Shown: piece by piece, positions 45,053 to 53,709 of the stretch
Numbering within the stretch: position 1 is the stretch's first letter
Layout: each line of letters starts with the position of its first letter
Source: Rahnella inusitata_A
GTDB taxonomy: Bacteria; Pseudomonadota; Gammaproteobacteria; Enterobacterales; Enterobacteriaceae
DNA: 64,000 nt
Direction of reading: 5' to 3'
Assembly (NCBI RefSeq): GCF_965118895.1
Contig: NZ_CBCPJJ010000004.1
Location: 158,609-222,608 of the forward strand
Program-made: the position numbers and the translations under genes
The notes under the pieces: generated by a model
Seen by the model: only the letters and a program-made list of their open reading frames with translations
What the model was told of the DNA's origin: nothing
Database searches by the model: none

Positions 45053-46957
45053 ATGTCGTTAATTAGTATGTCAGGTGCCTGGCTGTCATTCAGTGACTCG
45101 CCGCTGTTGGATAACACCGAATTGCACATTGAGCCAAACGAGCGCGTTTGCCTTGTTGGCCGTAACGGCGCCGGTAAATCGACGCTGATGAAAATTCTGA
45201 ACCGCGAAGTGCCGCTTGATGACGGGCGCATCGTGTACGAACAGGATCTGATTGTGGCGCGTCTGCAACAGGATCCGCCACGTAACGTTGCCGGTACCGT
45301 ATTTGATTTCGTCTCTGAAGGCGTATTTGAGCAGGCTGAGCATCTGAAGGCCTATCACGCCATTTCGCATCTGGTCGAAACTGACCCGAGCGAAAAGAAC
45401 ATGAACAAACTGGCGCAGGTGATGGAGATCCTCGATCACCAGGGCCTTTGGCAGCTCGACAGCCGGATCAACGAAGTGTTGTTGAAACTGGGTCTGGATG
45501 CGGATACCGAATTGAAATCTCTGTCCGGCGGCTGGCTGCGTAAAGCCGCGCTGGGCCGTGCACTGGTCAGCGCGCCACAGATCCTGTTGCTTGACGAACC
45601 GACCAACCACCTGGACATCGAGAGCATCGCGTGGCTGGAAGAGTTCCTGAAAGAGTTTCAGGGCAGCATTATCTTCATTTCCCATGACCGTTCTTTCATC
45701 CGCAATATGGCGACCCGAATTGTCGATCTCGATCGCGGCAAACTGGTGTCCTACCCGGGCAACTACGAAGCTTACCTGCTGGAGAAAGAAGAAGCGTTGC
45801 GTGTTGAAGAACTGCAAAATGCTGAATTCGACAAGAAACTGGCGCAGGAAGAAGTGTGGATCCGTCAGGGCATTAAAGCGCGTCGTACCCGTAATGAAGG
45901 CCGCGTTCGTGCTCTGAAAGCGTTGCGTAAAGAGCGTTCAGACCGTCGTGAAGTGATGGGCACCGCCAAAATGCAGGTGGTTGAGGCCTCAACGTCCGGC
46001 AAGATTGTCTTCGAAATGGAAGACGTCAGCTATGCGATTGCCGGTAAGCAGCTGGTAAGTCACTTCTCTGCACAAGTGATGCGCGGTGATAAAATTGCGC
46101 TGGTGGGTCCGAACGGTTGTGGTAAAACCACATTGCTCAAACTGATGTTAAGTCAGATTCAGGCCGACAGCGGCCGCGTTCACTGCGGCACCAAGCTGGA
46201 AGTGGCTTACTTCGATCAGCACCGTGCCGAACTTGATCCTGAACGTACCGTGATGGATAACCTTGCCGAAGGTAAACAAGAAGTCATGGTCAATGGTCGC
46301 TCCCGCCATGTGCTGGGTTACCTGCAGGACTTCCTGTTCCACCCGAAACGCGCAATGACGCCGGTGAAAGCGCTGTCAGGCGGCGAGCGTAACCGCCTGC
46401 TGCTGGCTAAACTGTTCCTGCGTCCAAGCAACCTGTTGATTCTCGATGAACCGACCAATGACCTGGATGTGGAAACGCTGGAGCTGCTGGAAGAAATGAT
46501 CGACAGCTATCAGGGCACCGTGATGCTGGTGAGCCATGACCGTGAATTCGTGGATAACTCGGCGACTGAATGCTGGATTTACGAAGGCAACGGCGTAATC
46601 AACAGCTATGTGGGCGGCTATTTTGATGCGCAGCAGCAGCGCCGTAACCAGAAGCCAATCCGTCAGATTGCGCCGACCGAAAATAAACCGTCTGCACAGC
46701 CTAAAGCAGAACCGGCCAAACGCACGGCGAACAAGCTCAGCTATAATCAACAACGTGAGCTGGAACAATTGCCTCTGCAAATCAGCACACTGGAAGAGAA
46801 AATTGAAGCACTGCAACAGCAGATGAGCGATGCGAATTTCTTCACACTTCCTCATGAAGAAACGCAGCAAGTGCTTGCCGCTTTCGCTGCGGCAGAGCAG
46901 GAGTTAGAGCAGGCGTTCGAACGTTGGGAAGCGCTGGAAGCGCAGAAAAACGGCTAA
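45053..46957 (+). CDS. uup: ABC-F family ATPase Uup
   Basis: Uup is a soluble ABC-F protein that binds ribosomes and branched DNA; E. coli mutants show raised precise excision of transposons. Two ABC domains are visible. The first has GRNGAGKST and LSGGWLRKAALGRAL; the second has GPNGCGKTT and LSGGERNRLLLAKLF, each with LLDEPTNHLD or LILDEPTNDLD. A C-terminal basic/coiled-coil tail (about residues 545-634, ending EQAFERWEALEAQKNG) is the DNA-binding region in E. coli. 634 residues. Confidence 0.96.
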   Translation: MSLISMSGAWLSFSDSPLLDNTELHIEPNERVCLVGRNGAGKSTLMKILNREVPLDDGRIVYEQDLIVARLQQDPPRNVAGTVFDFVSEGVFEQAEHLKAYHAISHLVETDPSEKNMNKLAQVMEILDHQGLWQLDSRINEVLLKLGLDADTELKSLSGGWLRKAALGRALVSAPQILLLDEPTNHLDIESIAWLEEFLKEFQGSIIFISHDRSFIRNMATRIVDLDRGKLVSYPGNYEAYLLEKEEALRVEELQNAEFDKKLAQEEVWIRQGIKARRTRNEGRVRALKALRKERSDRREVMGTAKMQVVEASTSGKIVFEMEDVSYAIAGKQLVSHFSAQVMRGDKIALVGPNGCGKTTLLKLMLSQIQADSGRVHCGTKLEVAYFDQHRAELDPERTVMDNLAEGKQEVMVNGRSRHVLGYLQDFLFHPKRAMTPVKALSGGERNRLLLAKLFLRPSNLLILDEPTNDLDVETLELLEEMIDSYQGTVMLVSHDREFVDNSATECWIYEGNGVINSYVGGYFDAQQQRRNQKPIRQIAPTENKPSAQPKAEPAKRTANKLSYNQQRELEQLPLQISTLEEKIEALQQQMSDANFFTLPHEETQQVLAAFAAAEQELEQAFERWEALEAQKNG

Positions 46958-46968
46958 CACTGCACGCT

Positions 46969-47011
46969 TATCGGTGACCGGTCTAATGGATAACCGGTTG
47001 CCGATATTTTT
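46969..47011 (+). terminator. Strong intrinsic terminator between uup and pqiA
   Basis: TATCGG-TG-ACCGGT pairs with ACCGGT-TG-CCGATA, that is 12 bp with a symmetric TG/TG internal loop and a ten-base apical loop, followed by five T. It ends only 28 bases before the pqiA GTG. Confidence 0.85.
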
Positions 47012-47038
47012 GGCATTTCCGCTATTGAGGAGTCGATT

Positions 47039-48304
47039 GTGTGTTCTGATGCCCATGGCCCGCACATTTTATGCCCCCAATGCGACATGCTGGTGGCAAT
47101 ACCTGGTCTGCATATCGGGCAGAAGGCCGTGTGTCCCCGTTGCCATACAACGCTGACAACCCGCTGGAATGAACCACGCAGACGCCCCGTCGGTTACGCA
47201 ATCAGCGCCTTATTTATGCTGGTGCTGGCCAACCTTTTCCCCTTCGTTAATATGAATGTTGCCGGACTGAGCAGCGAAGTCACGCTGGTGCAGATCCCGC
47301 AGGTATTGGTGTCAGAAGATTACGCCAGTATGGCATCACTGTTTATGATCGTGGTGCAACTGCTTCCGGCAATATGCATGGTGTCGATCATCATCCTTTA
47401 TAAGGGGATGAATATTCCAGTCCACTGGAAAGTCAGTATCGCCCGCACTCTGTTCAGGCTGAAAAGCTGGTGCATGGTGGAGATTTTTCTCGCAGGCGTC
47501 CTGGTCAGCTTCGTGAAACTGATGGCTTACGGTGACGTGGGGGTCGGGACCAGTTTCATCCCTTATGTCCTGTTTTGCTTACTGCAACTACGCGCCTTCC
47601 AGTGCACCGATCGTTTCTGGCTATGGCAGCACATTGAGCCAGCGCCGGCGGTGGAGCAACCAGTTCGCGTGGGTGAAAGCGGTCTGCGTCAGGGGCTTCG
47701 TTCCTGTCATTGCTGCATGGCGATTTTGCCGGTCGACCAGACTGAGTGCGGACGTTGTAAAAGCAAAGGACATGCGCGGCGTAAGAACAGCCTGCAATGG
47801 ACGATGGCGCTGCTGGTCACCTCAGTTTTGTTATATCTCCCGGCGAATCTGCTGCCAATTATGATCACACAGGTATTGGGAACCCCGATGCCTTCGACGA
47901 TCATGGCCGGCGTCGTGCTGCTATGGAGTGACGGTTCGTACCCGGTAGCGATGGTGATTTTTATCGCCAGTATCATGGTGCCGACCTTAAAAATGATTGC
48001 TATTGCGTGGCTATGCTGGGACGCAAACAGCAATAAAGAAATCGACCGTGAAAGGTTGCATGTGATTTACGAACTGGTTGAATTTGTCGGCCGCTGGTCG
48101 ATGATAGACGTGTTTGTAATTGCGGTACTTTCTGCGCTGGTAAGAATGGGGCAGCTCATGAGTATTTATCCGGACATCGGGGCGCTGCTGTTTGCTGGCG
48201 TCGTCATCCTCACTATGTTCGCTGCAATGACGTTTGACCCAAGGCTCATTTGGGATCGTGCCGGAATGAAATCTACAAAGGAGCCACAAGATGGCAGGAA
48301 ATAA
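47039..48304 (+). CDS. pqiA: Intermembrane lipid transport membrane protein PqiA
   Basis: PqiA is the inner-membrane partner of the PqiB MCE tunnel that moves lipids between the envelope membranes; the operon is paraquat-inducible through SoxRS in E. coli. It starts at GTG behind GAGGAG and has 421 residues. Two related halves each begin with a zinc-ribbon: CPQCDMLVAIPGLHIGQKAVCPRC and CHCCMAILPVDQTECGRC. Four hydrophobic helices follow in each half. It overlaps pqiB by 14 bases. Confidence 0.96.
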   Translation: MCSDAHGPHILCPQCDMLVAIPGLHIGQKAVCPRCHTTLTTRWNEPRRRPVGYAISALFMLVLANLFPFVNMNVAGLSSEVTLVQIPQVLVSEDYASMASLFMIVVQLLPAICMVSIIILYKGMNIPVHWKVSIARTLFRLKSWCMVEIFLAGVLVSFVKLMAYGDVGVGTSFIPYVLFCLLQLRAFQCTDRFWLWQHIEPAPAVEQPVRVGESGLRQGLRSCHCCMAILPVDQTECGRCKSKGHARRKNSLQWTMALLVTSVLLYLPANLLPIMITQVLGTPMPSTIMAGVVLLWSDGSYPVAMVIFIASIMVPTLKMIAIAWLCWDANSNKEIDRERLHVIYELVEFVGRWSMIDVFVIAVLSALVRMGQLMSIYPDIGALLFAGVVILTMFAAMTFDPRLIWDRAGMKSTKEPQDGRK

Positions 48305-49943
48305 TATGGCAGAGCATGACGGAACTGCCAAAGTAGAAAAGATTAAACGCTGGTCACCGGTGTGGATTGTCCCGATCGTCACTGCGCTGATCGGGGCATG
48401 GATCCTGTTTTATCACTACAGCCATCAGGGACCGGAAGTCACTCTGATCACCACAACAGCAGAAGGAATTGAGGGCGGGAAAACCACCATCAAAAGCCGA
48501 AACGTTGATGTGGGTAAAGTTGAAACAGTGACCCTGAGCGATGACTTACAGCAGGTTATTATCAAGGCACGTCTGAACACCGGTATGGAAAAAATGCTGC
48601 GTGATGATTCCGTATTCTGGGTGGTCAAACCGCAAATCGGCCGCGAAGGCGTCTCCGGTCTGGGCACATTGTTGTCCGGCGCGTATATCCAGCTACAACC
48701 GGGCAATAAAGGCAGCGAAAAATCAGAATATAAACTAGATGACTCTCCGCCGCTGGCCTCGCCAGATGCTAAAGGTATTCGCGTGGTTCTGGAGAGTGAA
48801 CGCTCTGGCCAGCTTAGCCCCGGTGACCCTGTGCTGTTCCGTGGTTTCCAGGTGGGTACGGTTGAAACCAGCCACTTTGATCCGAAAGCCCGTAACATCA
48901 AATACCAGCTCTTCATTCGCGCGCCTTATGACACGCTGGTATCTGACAATGTGCGCTTCTGGAAAGACAGCGGCGTTAACTTTGATATGTCTGCTGCCGG
49001 TATGCGTGTGGAAATGGGTTCCCTGACCACGCTGTTTAGCGGTGGCGTCAGCTTTGATATTCCTAATGGCTGGACGCAAGGGCAGGAAGCGAAAAACGGC
49101 GATAACTACCAGCTGTTTGACGATCAAAAAAGCATTCAGGAATCGCTGTATACCCGCCATATGGATTACGTGATGTTCTTCTCTGATTCTGTTCGCGGCC
49201 TGCAACCGGGCGCACCGGTCGAATTCCGCGGCATCAGGCTCGGTACGGTTTCAGAAGTACCTTTCCCGATCAATGCGCTGAAACAGCAAATTGCGAACGA
49301 CTATCGTATCCCTGTGCTGATCCGCATTGAACCGGATCGCTTTGCACAGTTACTCGGCAGCGATTTTAACATTGCCGATCATATTCGTGATGGTATCGCT
49401 GAGGGCCTGCGTGCTTCGATGAAATCAGCCAACCTGCTGACAGGCTCGATGTATGTTGATCTCGATTTCTATCCGAATGAAAAACCGTGGAAAGGGCCGC
49501 TGGAAGTTGCCGGACATAAACTGCTGCCGACCGTGAGTGGTGGATTCGCGCAGATCCAGCAAAAACTGATGACCACGCTGGATAAAATTAACAATCTGCC
49601 AATCGAACCTATGCTACGTGAAGCCACCAGCACATTAGCCGAAAGTCAGAGAACGATGAAGTCCACGCAGAAAACCATTGAGTCTCTGAATGCGATTGTC
49701 AGCAGCAAAGAGATGAAGGCGTTACCTCAGGATATGCAGCAGACGTTGATCCAGCTGAACCGCAGCCTGAAAGGCTTCCAGCCAGGTTCACCTGCGTACG
49801 GCAATCTGGTGGGCGATATGCAAAGCCTGGATAAAACCTTGCGTGAGCTTCAGCCGGTACTGAAAACGCTGAACCAGAAAAGTAACGCTCTGATTTTCGC
49901 CGCCCCAGGGCAAGATGATCCTCAGCCGAAGAAGGCCAAATGA
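48291..49943 (+). CDS. pqiB: Intermembrane transport protein PqiB (three MCE domains)
   Basis: PqiB forms a syringe-like hexamer that spans the periplasm for lipid transport. One N-terminal helix (VWIVPIVTALIGAWILFYHY) anchors it. Three MCE repeats follow, each with a VxxRGxxVGxV-type phrase, for example PVLFRGFQVGTVE and PVEFRGIRLGTVS. A long helical C-terminal needle (about residues 430-540) comes last. 550 residues against 546. ATG 48291 follows AAAGGAG; ATG 48306 is a weaker alternative. Its stop overlaps pqiC. Confidence 0.96.
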   Translation: MAGNNMAEHDGTAKVEKIKRWSPVWIVPIVTALIGAWILFYHYSHQGPEVTLITTTAEGIEGGKTTIKSRNVDVGKVETVTLSDDLQQVIIKARLNTGMEKMLRDDSVFWVVKPQIGREGVSGLGTLLSGAYIQLQPGNKGSEKSEYKLDDSPPLASPDAKGIRVVLESERSGQLSPGDPVLFRGFQVGTVETSHFDPKARNIKYQLFIRAPYDTLVSDNVRFWKDSGVNFDMSAAGMRVEMGSLTTLFSGGVSFDIPNGWTQGQEAKNGDNYQLFDDQKSIQESLYTRHMDYVMFFSDSVRGLQPGAPVEFRGIRLGTVSEVPFPINALKQQIANDYRIPVLIRIEPDRFAQLLGSDFNIADHIRDGIAEGLRASMKSANLLTGSMYVDLDFYPNEKPWKGPLEVAGHKLLPTVSGGFAQIQQKLMTTLDKINNLPIEPMLREATSTLAESQRTMKSTQKTIESLNAIVSSKEMKALPQDMQQTLIQLNRSLKGFQPGSPAYGNLVGDMQSLDKTLRELQPVLKTLNQKSNALIFAAPGQDDPQPKKAK

Positions 49944-50512
49944 TGAAAAAATGGATACCCGTCGTCTTAGCATTATTCCTGACTGCCTGCAGCAGCAGTG
50001 AGCAGAAAACCTACTACCAGCTGCCGGTGCTGAGCAGCTCACCGGCAGCGGGCAGCGCGTCGTCATCTGGCATGGTGGAGCAGCGTAAGCTGTGGGTTGA
50101 GCACGTAAGCGTGGCTGATTATCTGGCAGGTTCAGGGCTGGTGTATCAGACCAATGATGTGCAATACACGCTGACGCAAAATAACCTGTGGGCCAGCCCG
50201 CTGGATCAGCAGCTTCAGCAATCACTGGTGACCTATCTGCGCCGAGATTTGCCAGGCTATCTGGTTTCAGGTCAGCCAGCCAGTTCCGACGATCAGGATG
50301 TGCTGAATGTGAACGTCACCGGTTTCCACGGTCGTTATGATGGCATCGTCGTAGTAAGTGGTAGCTGGACGCTGACTCGTCAGGGGCAGACCGTTCAGCG
50401 TGATTTTGCACTGAATCTGAAACAGGGTGAAGACGGTTATGACGCTTTGGTCAGGACCCTGGCGACCGGATGGCAGCAAGAAGCAAGCCAGATAGCTGCA
50501 CAAATAAGATAA
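49940..50512 (+). CDS. pqiC: Intermembrane transport lipoprotein PqiC
   Basis: PqiC (YmbA) is an outer-membrane lipoprotein that docks the tip of the PqiB needle. The signal MMKKWIPVVLALFLTACSSS has a lipobox LTAC with the lipidated Cys near residue 18. Ser at +2 agrees with outer-membrane sorting. VWVEHV-type and YLAGSGLVYQTNDVQY, NLWASPLDQQL and GRYDGIVVVSGSWTL are conserved in the ABC-auxiliary lipoprotein family. 190 residues. It overlaps pqiB by four bases and ends the operon. Confidence 0.95.
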   Translation: MMKKWIPVVLALFLTACSSSEQKTYYQLPVLSSSPAAGSASSSGMVEQRKLWVEHVSVADYLAGSGLVYQTNDVQYTLTQNNLWASPLDQQLQQSLVTYLRRDLPGYLVSGQPASSDDQDVLNVNVTGFHGRYDGIVVVSGSWTLTRQGQTVQRDFALNLKQGEDGYDALVRTLATGWQQEASQIAAQIR

Positions 50513-50551
50513 AAACTTTTTTAGCTTAATTTTATTTAAGCTAAACAATAT

Positions 50552-50590
50552 AAATCCCGGTTTCTGAATTTCAGACGCCGGGATTTTTTA
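50552..50590 (+). terminator. Intrinsic terminator after pqiC
   Basis: AAATCCCGG pairs with CCGGGATTT across a 17-base loop and is followed by a T-run. Confidence 0.8.
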
Positions 50591-50687
50591 TTTGTGATCA
50601 GCCAGATGTGATTCTTGATGCGCTATTGATTTGCGCGCAATCCGATAAAATATCTCAAATTTATGACATTGGCGTGAATTTTGAGCA

Positions 50688-50716
50688 TTGACCTCGTCTG
50701 CGATTGCGGCTATTTG
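50688..50716 (+). promoter_or_regulatory. Putative rmf promoter
   Basis: TTGACC (50688-50693) and TATTTG (50711-50716) with a 17-base spacer; leader of about 65 nt to rmf. In E. coli rmf transcription is raised by ppGpp on entry to stationary phase. Confidence 0.5.
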
Positions 50717-50720
50717 TTAG

Positions 50721-50759
50721 AGGTGGACGCAGAAGCGTACCACTGTTTTCTTTCCACCT
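50721..50759 (+). other. Nested hairpin in the rmf leader
   Basis: AGGTGG (50721-50726) pairs with CCACCT (50754-50759), enclosing a small ACGC-AGAA-GCGT hairpin (50727-50738). It lies at the predicted 5' end of the rmf message, which in E. coli is unusually stable. Confidence 0.45.
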
Positions 50760-50787
50760 AGACCTGAATAAATGAGGGATACAAGGC

Positions 50788-50955
50788 ATGAAGAGACAAA
50801 AACGCGATCGCCTGGAACGGGCACAATCACGTGGTTACCAAGCAGGTATTGGCGGGCGCTCTAAAGAGATTTGCCCCTACCAATCGTTAGATGCCCGATC
50901 ACATTGGCTCGGGGGTTGGCGACAAGCCATGGAGGTCAGGGCCGTTAACGCTTAA
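50788..50955 (+). CDS. rmf: Ribosome modulation factor
   Basis: RMF binds 70S ribosomes in stationary phase and pairs them into inactive 100S dimers. The 55-residue basic protein starts MKRQKRDRLERAQSRGYQAG and ends WLGGWRQAMEVRAVNA, matching E. coli at the same length with only scattered changes. The ATG follows AAGG. It is a single-gene unit with its own promoter and terminator, convergent with fabA. It is short enough to be missed by length-filtered gene calling. Confidence 0.97.
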   Translation: MKRQKRDRLERAQSRGYQAGIGGRSKEICPYQSLDARSHWLGGWRQAMEVRAVNA

Positions 50956-50981
50956 GCGACAGCTCTGTCAGAATAAGGAAC

Positions 50982-51008
50982 AACCTCCGCTACGCGCGGA
51001 GGTTTTCG
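50982..51008 (+). terminator. Intrinsic terminator after rmf
   Basis: A 9-bp stem AACCTCCGC / GCGGAGGTT with a five-base loop is followed by TTCGTTT. Confidence 0.75.
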
Positions 51009-51088
51009 TTTGTGTGGCTAGCGATGACGCAAACATGATTCCCGGTAAAATGTTCTCAATAAAAAATAATCAAAAAAAATCACCAGAC

Positions 51089-51122
51089 ATAAAAAACGGC
51101 GAACCCTCAAGGCTCGCCGTTC
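51089..51122 (-). terminator. Intrinsic terminator after fabA
   Basis: On the minus strand AACGGCGAG / TTCGCCGTT encloses a short loop and is followed by TTTTT. Confidence 0.8.
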
Positions 51123-51145
51123 TGTAAAACGCGGTATTTTAACAT

Positions 51146-51664
51146 TTAGAACGCAGCGGCGTCCTTGAACAGACCGACTTTCAGATCGGTCGCGGTGTAG
51201 ATAACCACACCGTCAACCAGAACCTCACCATCGGCGACGCCCATGATCAGTTTACGGTTGATGACGCGTTTGAAGTTCAGGCGATAAGTCACCACTTTGG
51301 CCGTAGGCAGAACCTGTCCGGTGAATTTCACTTCGCCGACACCGAGTGCGCGGCCTTTGCCTTCGCCACCGAGCCAGCCCAGATAGAAGCCGACTAACTG
51401 CCACATGGCGTCCAGACCCAGACAACCAGGCATCACCGGGTCACCGATGAAGTGGCAGCCGAAGAACCACAAATCAGGATTGATATCCAGTTCAGCTTCT
51501 ACATAGCCTTTGCCATGGCTGCCGCCATCTTCTTGCATCTTGACGATGCGATCCATCATCAGCATGTTGCCTGACGGTAACGGAGGACCGCCAGCGCCGA
51601 AGAGTTCACTGCGGCCGGAAGCTATGAGGTCTTCTTTCGTATAGGAATCGCGTTTATCTACCAT
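51146..51664 (-). CDS. fabA: 3-hydroxydecanoyl-ACP dehydratase/isomerase
   Basis: FabA dehydrates 3-hydroxydecanoyl-ACP and isomerises the product to the cis-3 form, the branch point for unsaturated fatty acids. The hot-dog fold protein has 172 residues as in E. coli. The active-site His and Asp are in FFGCHFIGDPVMPGCLGLDAMWQLVGF (near residues 71 and 85). It is transcribed away from lonH with 68 bases between. Adjoining FadR and FabR sites lie upstream. Confidence 0.97.
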   Translation of the reverse strand: MVDKRDSYTKEDLIASGRSELFGAGGPPLPSGNMLMMDRIVKMQEDGGSHGKGYVEAELDINPDLWFFGCHFIGDPVMPGCLGLDAMWQLVGFYLGWLGGEGKGRALGVGEVKFTGQVLPTAKVVTYRLNFKRVINRKLIMGVADGEVLVDGVVIYTATDLKVGLFKDAAAF

Positions 51665-51702
51665 GTTCTAAGTAAGCCTTATTTTAATGAAGGACGAAGA
51701 TT

Positions 51703-51720
51703 AGCTTACAGCTGTAAGCT
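51703..51720 (-). promoter_or_regulatory. FabR-type operator upstream of fabA
   Basis: AGCTTACAGCTGTAAGCT is a perfect 18-bp palindrome 39 bases before the fabA ATG. It resembles the FabR operator (AGCGTACA ... TGTTCGCT type) by which FabR represses fabA and fabB in response to unsaturated acyl groups. Confidence 0.65.
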
Positions 51721-51736
51721 GAACAACTCCGATCAG
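51719..51736 (-). promoter_or_regulatory. FadR-type activator site upstream of fabA
   Basis: On the minus strand CTGATCGGAGTTGTTCAG differs little from the E. coli fabA FadR site, where FadR activates. It shares two bases with the FabR palindrome and also covers the lonH stop codon. Confidence 0.65.
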
Positions 51737-53499
51737 CTGTGACTAAACCAGTTCAACCAACGAAGAGGCCAGGGATAACGCGGGCCACCTTGCGATGTTG
51801 CCAGCGCAATGCGCTGCTGGATCAACCCCAACAAACTCGGACGCTCTTCTTCACCTTCTCCTTCGTTTGAGTAAATCAGTCCGGTCAGGATAGGCAGCGC
51901 TTCGGCTGCGTTATCTACTGCCCATAAATGAAACTGGCCTTCGCGAACGGCGTCCAGGACCTGCGGATGCAGGCACAAATTACGCACGTTGCTGGCAGGC
52001 AGAATGACCCCTTGCTTACCGGTCAAACCGCGACGTTGACAAACTTCGAAGAAACCTTCGATTTTCTCATTAACGCCACCAATAGGTTGCACGTTCCCAA
52101 ACTGATCGACAGAACCTGTCACCGCAATTTGCTGGTTTATCGGCTGCATCGAGAGCGCACTGATCAGTGCGCAGAGTTCAGCAAGGGAGGCGCTGTCGCC
52201 ATCCACTTCACCGTAAGACTGCTCAAACACAATCGAGGCGGAGAAGGGCAGTGGCTGGTCAAGTTCTAACTCGGATATCAAAAAGGCCTGCATAATCATC
52301 ATACCCTTGGCATGAAGATTACCGCCCAGTTCCGCTTTACGCTCGACATCAGTAAATTCACCGTCGCCGGTGTGTACGACACAACTAATGCGCGAAGGTT
52401 CACCTAATGCCCTCGGGTGCCCTGGATATTCCAGAACGGAGAGGCCGTTGATTTGGCCGACGACTTCTCCTTCGGTTTCAATGCGGATCTGCCCCAGCTC
52501 AATTTCATCCTGCATGCGTTCCTGCAAATAGCTTTCACGCCATGCACGGGCATTGGACGCCGCTTCTAACGCCTTCGCGCTCAGAAGCTCGTCTTCGTTG
52601 TAGAGAGCCGCTTCGCTAAGTTGCATATTCAGCCAGACCGGGTCTAATGTCAGACTTCCCTGATCGGTACTCTGTCGGATTGCTATTTTCAGAAACTCTG
52701 GCCACGCATCCGCAGCAAGCCGCGGGACTTCCAGCTCATCCGCCAGCGTATTGATATATCCGCACCAGGTTTCCATGTCACTCGGTTCGGTCAACGGCAG
52801 GTCAGCTTCGAATTCACCGTAGATGGAAGAATCCATCAGCTCCGGTTCCATATCACTGAGATCCCCCAGAGACAGGCGATCACCGACCAGAATTACGCGG
52901 ATATCCAACGGCATCGGCGGAATGGACGCGGGCAGAGGACGAGTTTCATCAGGTGACACCCAATGATATTGCCCCTCAGTAATCATCTGCTTCAGACGTA
53001 ACCACATCAGGGGCTGAGCGAGCAGGCTGCGAATCGACAATATCAGCACGCCACCATTGATGTGATGTACCAGACCAGGCTCAAGTTGGAGCTGGTCCTT
53101 ATACACGCGGACGCAACCAAACAGCTGTTCAGGTTCAATCCATTCGCGGTACTGGCAGGTAAACTTGGCTGCAAAAGCATCTTCTGCCGATTTAGCCGCC
53201 AGCAAAGTTACCTTGTTACCTTCAATGTGATAGCGGTTTCCGACGACGTCATCCGGCTCAGGCAACAGCTCGCTGACCACATTGCAGATACGGGAAAGGT
53301 ACTCACGGTTTTCCTGCGCTTTAAGAACCATAAAGCGGGGGCGCGAGCGGGGATGACAAAACAGCGTTAAACCATTTTCCAGCCGAGGCTGAGTTCCAGC
53401 GAAATCGACAGGGGCTAACTGGGCAGCCGTTGCAAAAATTGCCTCATAAGGCGCGGAGTCGGGCAGTAAAAGCTGCCAGTCAAGTCGGTTATTGGTCAA
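51733..53499 (-). CDS. lonH: Lon-like protease LonH (YcbZ)
   Basis: This is a Lon-family serine protease without a recognisable N-terminal substrate domain. The degenerate ATPase part spans about residues 1-330. The C-terminal protease domain has the catalytic serine in GEVDGDSASLAELCALISAL and the lysine in PIGGVNEKIEGFFEVC, giving the Ser-Lys dyad of Lon. No clear GxxGxGKT Walker A is visible in the N-terminal half. 588 residues against 586. Substrates are not established. The stop lies within the fabA control region. Confidence 0.93.
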   Translation of the reverse strand: MTNNRLDWQLLLPDSAPYEAIFATAAQLAPVDFAGTQPRLENGLTLFCHPRSRPRFMVLKAQENREYLSRICNVVSELLPEPDDVVGNRYHIEGNKVTLLAAKSAEDAFAAKFTCQYREWIEPEQLFGCVRVYKDQLQLEPGLVHHINGGVLILSIRSLLAQPLMWLRLKQMITEGQYHWVSPDETRPLPASIPPMPLDIRVILVGDRLSLGDLSDMEPELMDSSIYGEFEADLPLTEPSDMETWCGYINTLADELEVPRLAADAWPEFLKIAIRQSTDQGSLTLDPVWLNMQLSEAALYNEDELLSAKALEAASNARAWRESYLQERMQDEIELGQIRIETEGEVVGQINGLSVLEYPGHPRALGEPSRISCVVHTGDGEFTDVERKAELGGNLHAKGMMIMQAFLISELELDQPLPFSASIVFEQSYGEVDGDSASLAELCALISALSMQPINQQIAVTGSVDQFGNVQPIGGVNEKIEGFFEVCQRRGLTGKQGVILPASNVRNLCLHPQVLDAVREGQFHLWAVDNAAEALPILTGLIYSNEGEGEEERPSLLGLIQQRIALATSQGGPRYPWPLRWLNWFSHS

Positions 53500-53709
53500 T
53501 GTGTTAGCTGTTTTCTATAAAAAGGGAAAGTGCGATTATACAAGAATAAACACGGCTGCATACAATGAGAGTCACGACCGAATCCGAGTTACTGCACATT
53601 GCTGAACAGGTGCGCAAAAAACAAACAAAATATGCGGGTTTATTTGCAGTGAAAAATGAAATAAAGCTGTTATGCTTAGTAAAGTTACGTGGTCACATAA
53701 GAGTTCACG

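Noticed and set aside
51733..53499. lonH considered as a full AAA+ Lon protease
   Set aside because: The Ser-Lys protease domain is clear, but no convincing Walker A was seen in the N-terminal half, so ATPase function is not claimed.
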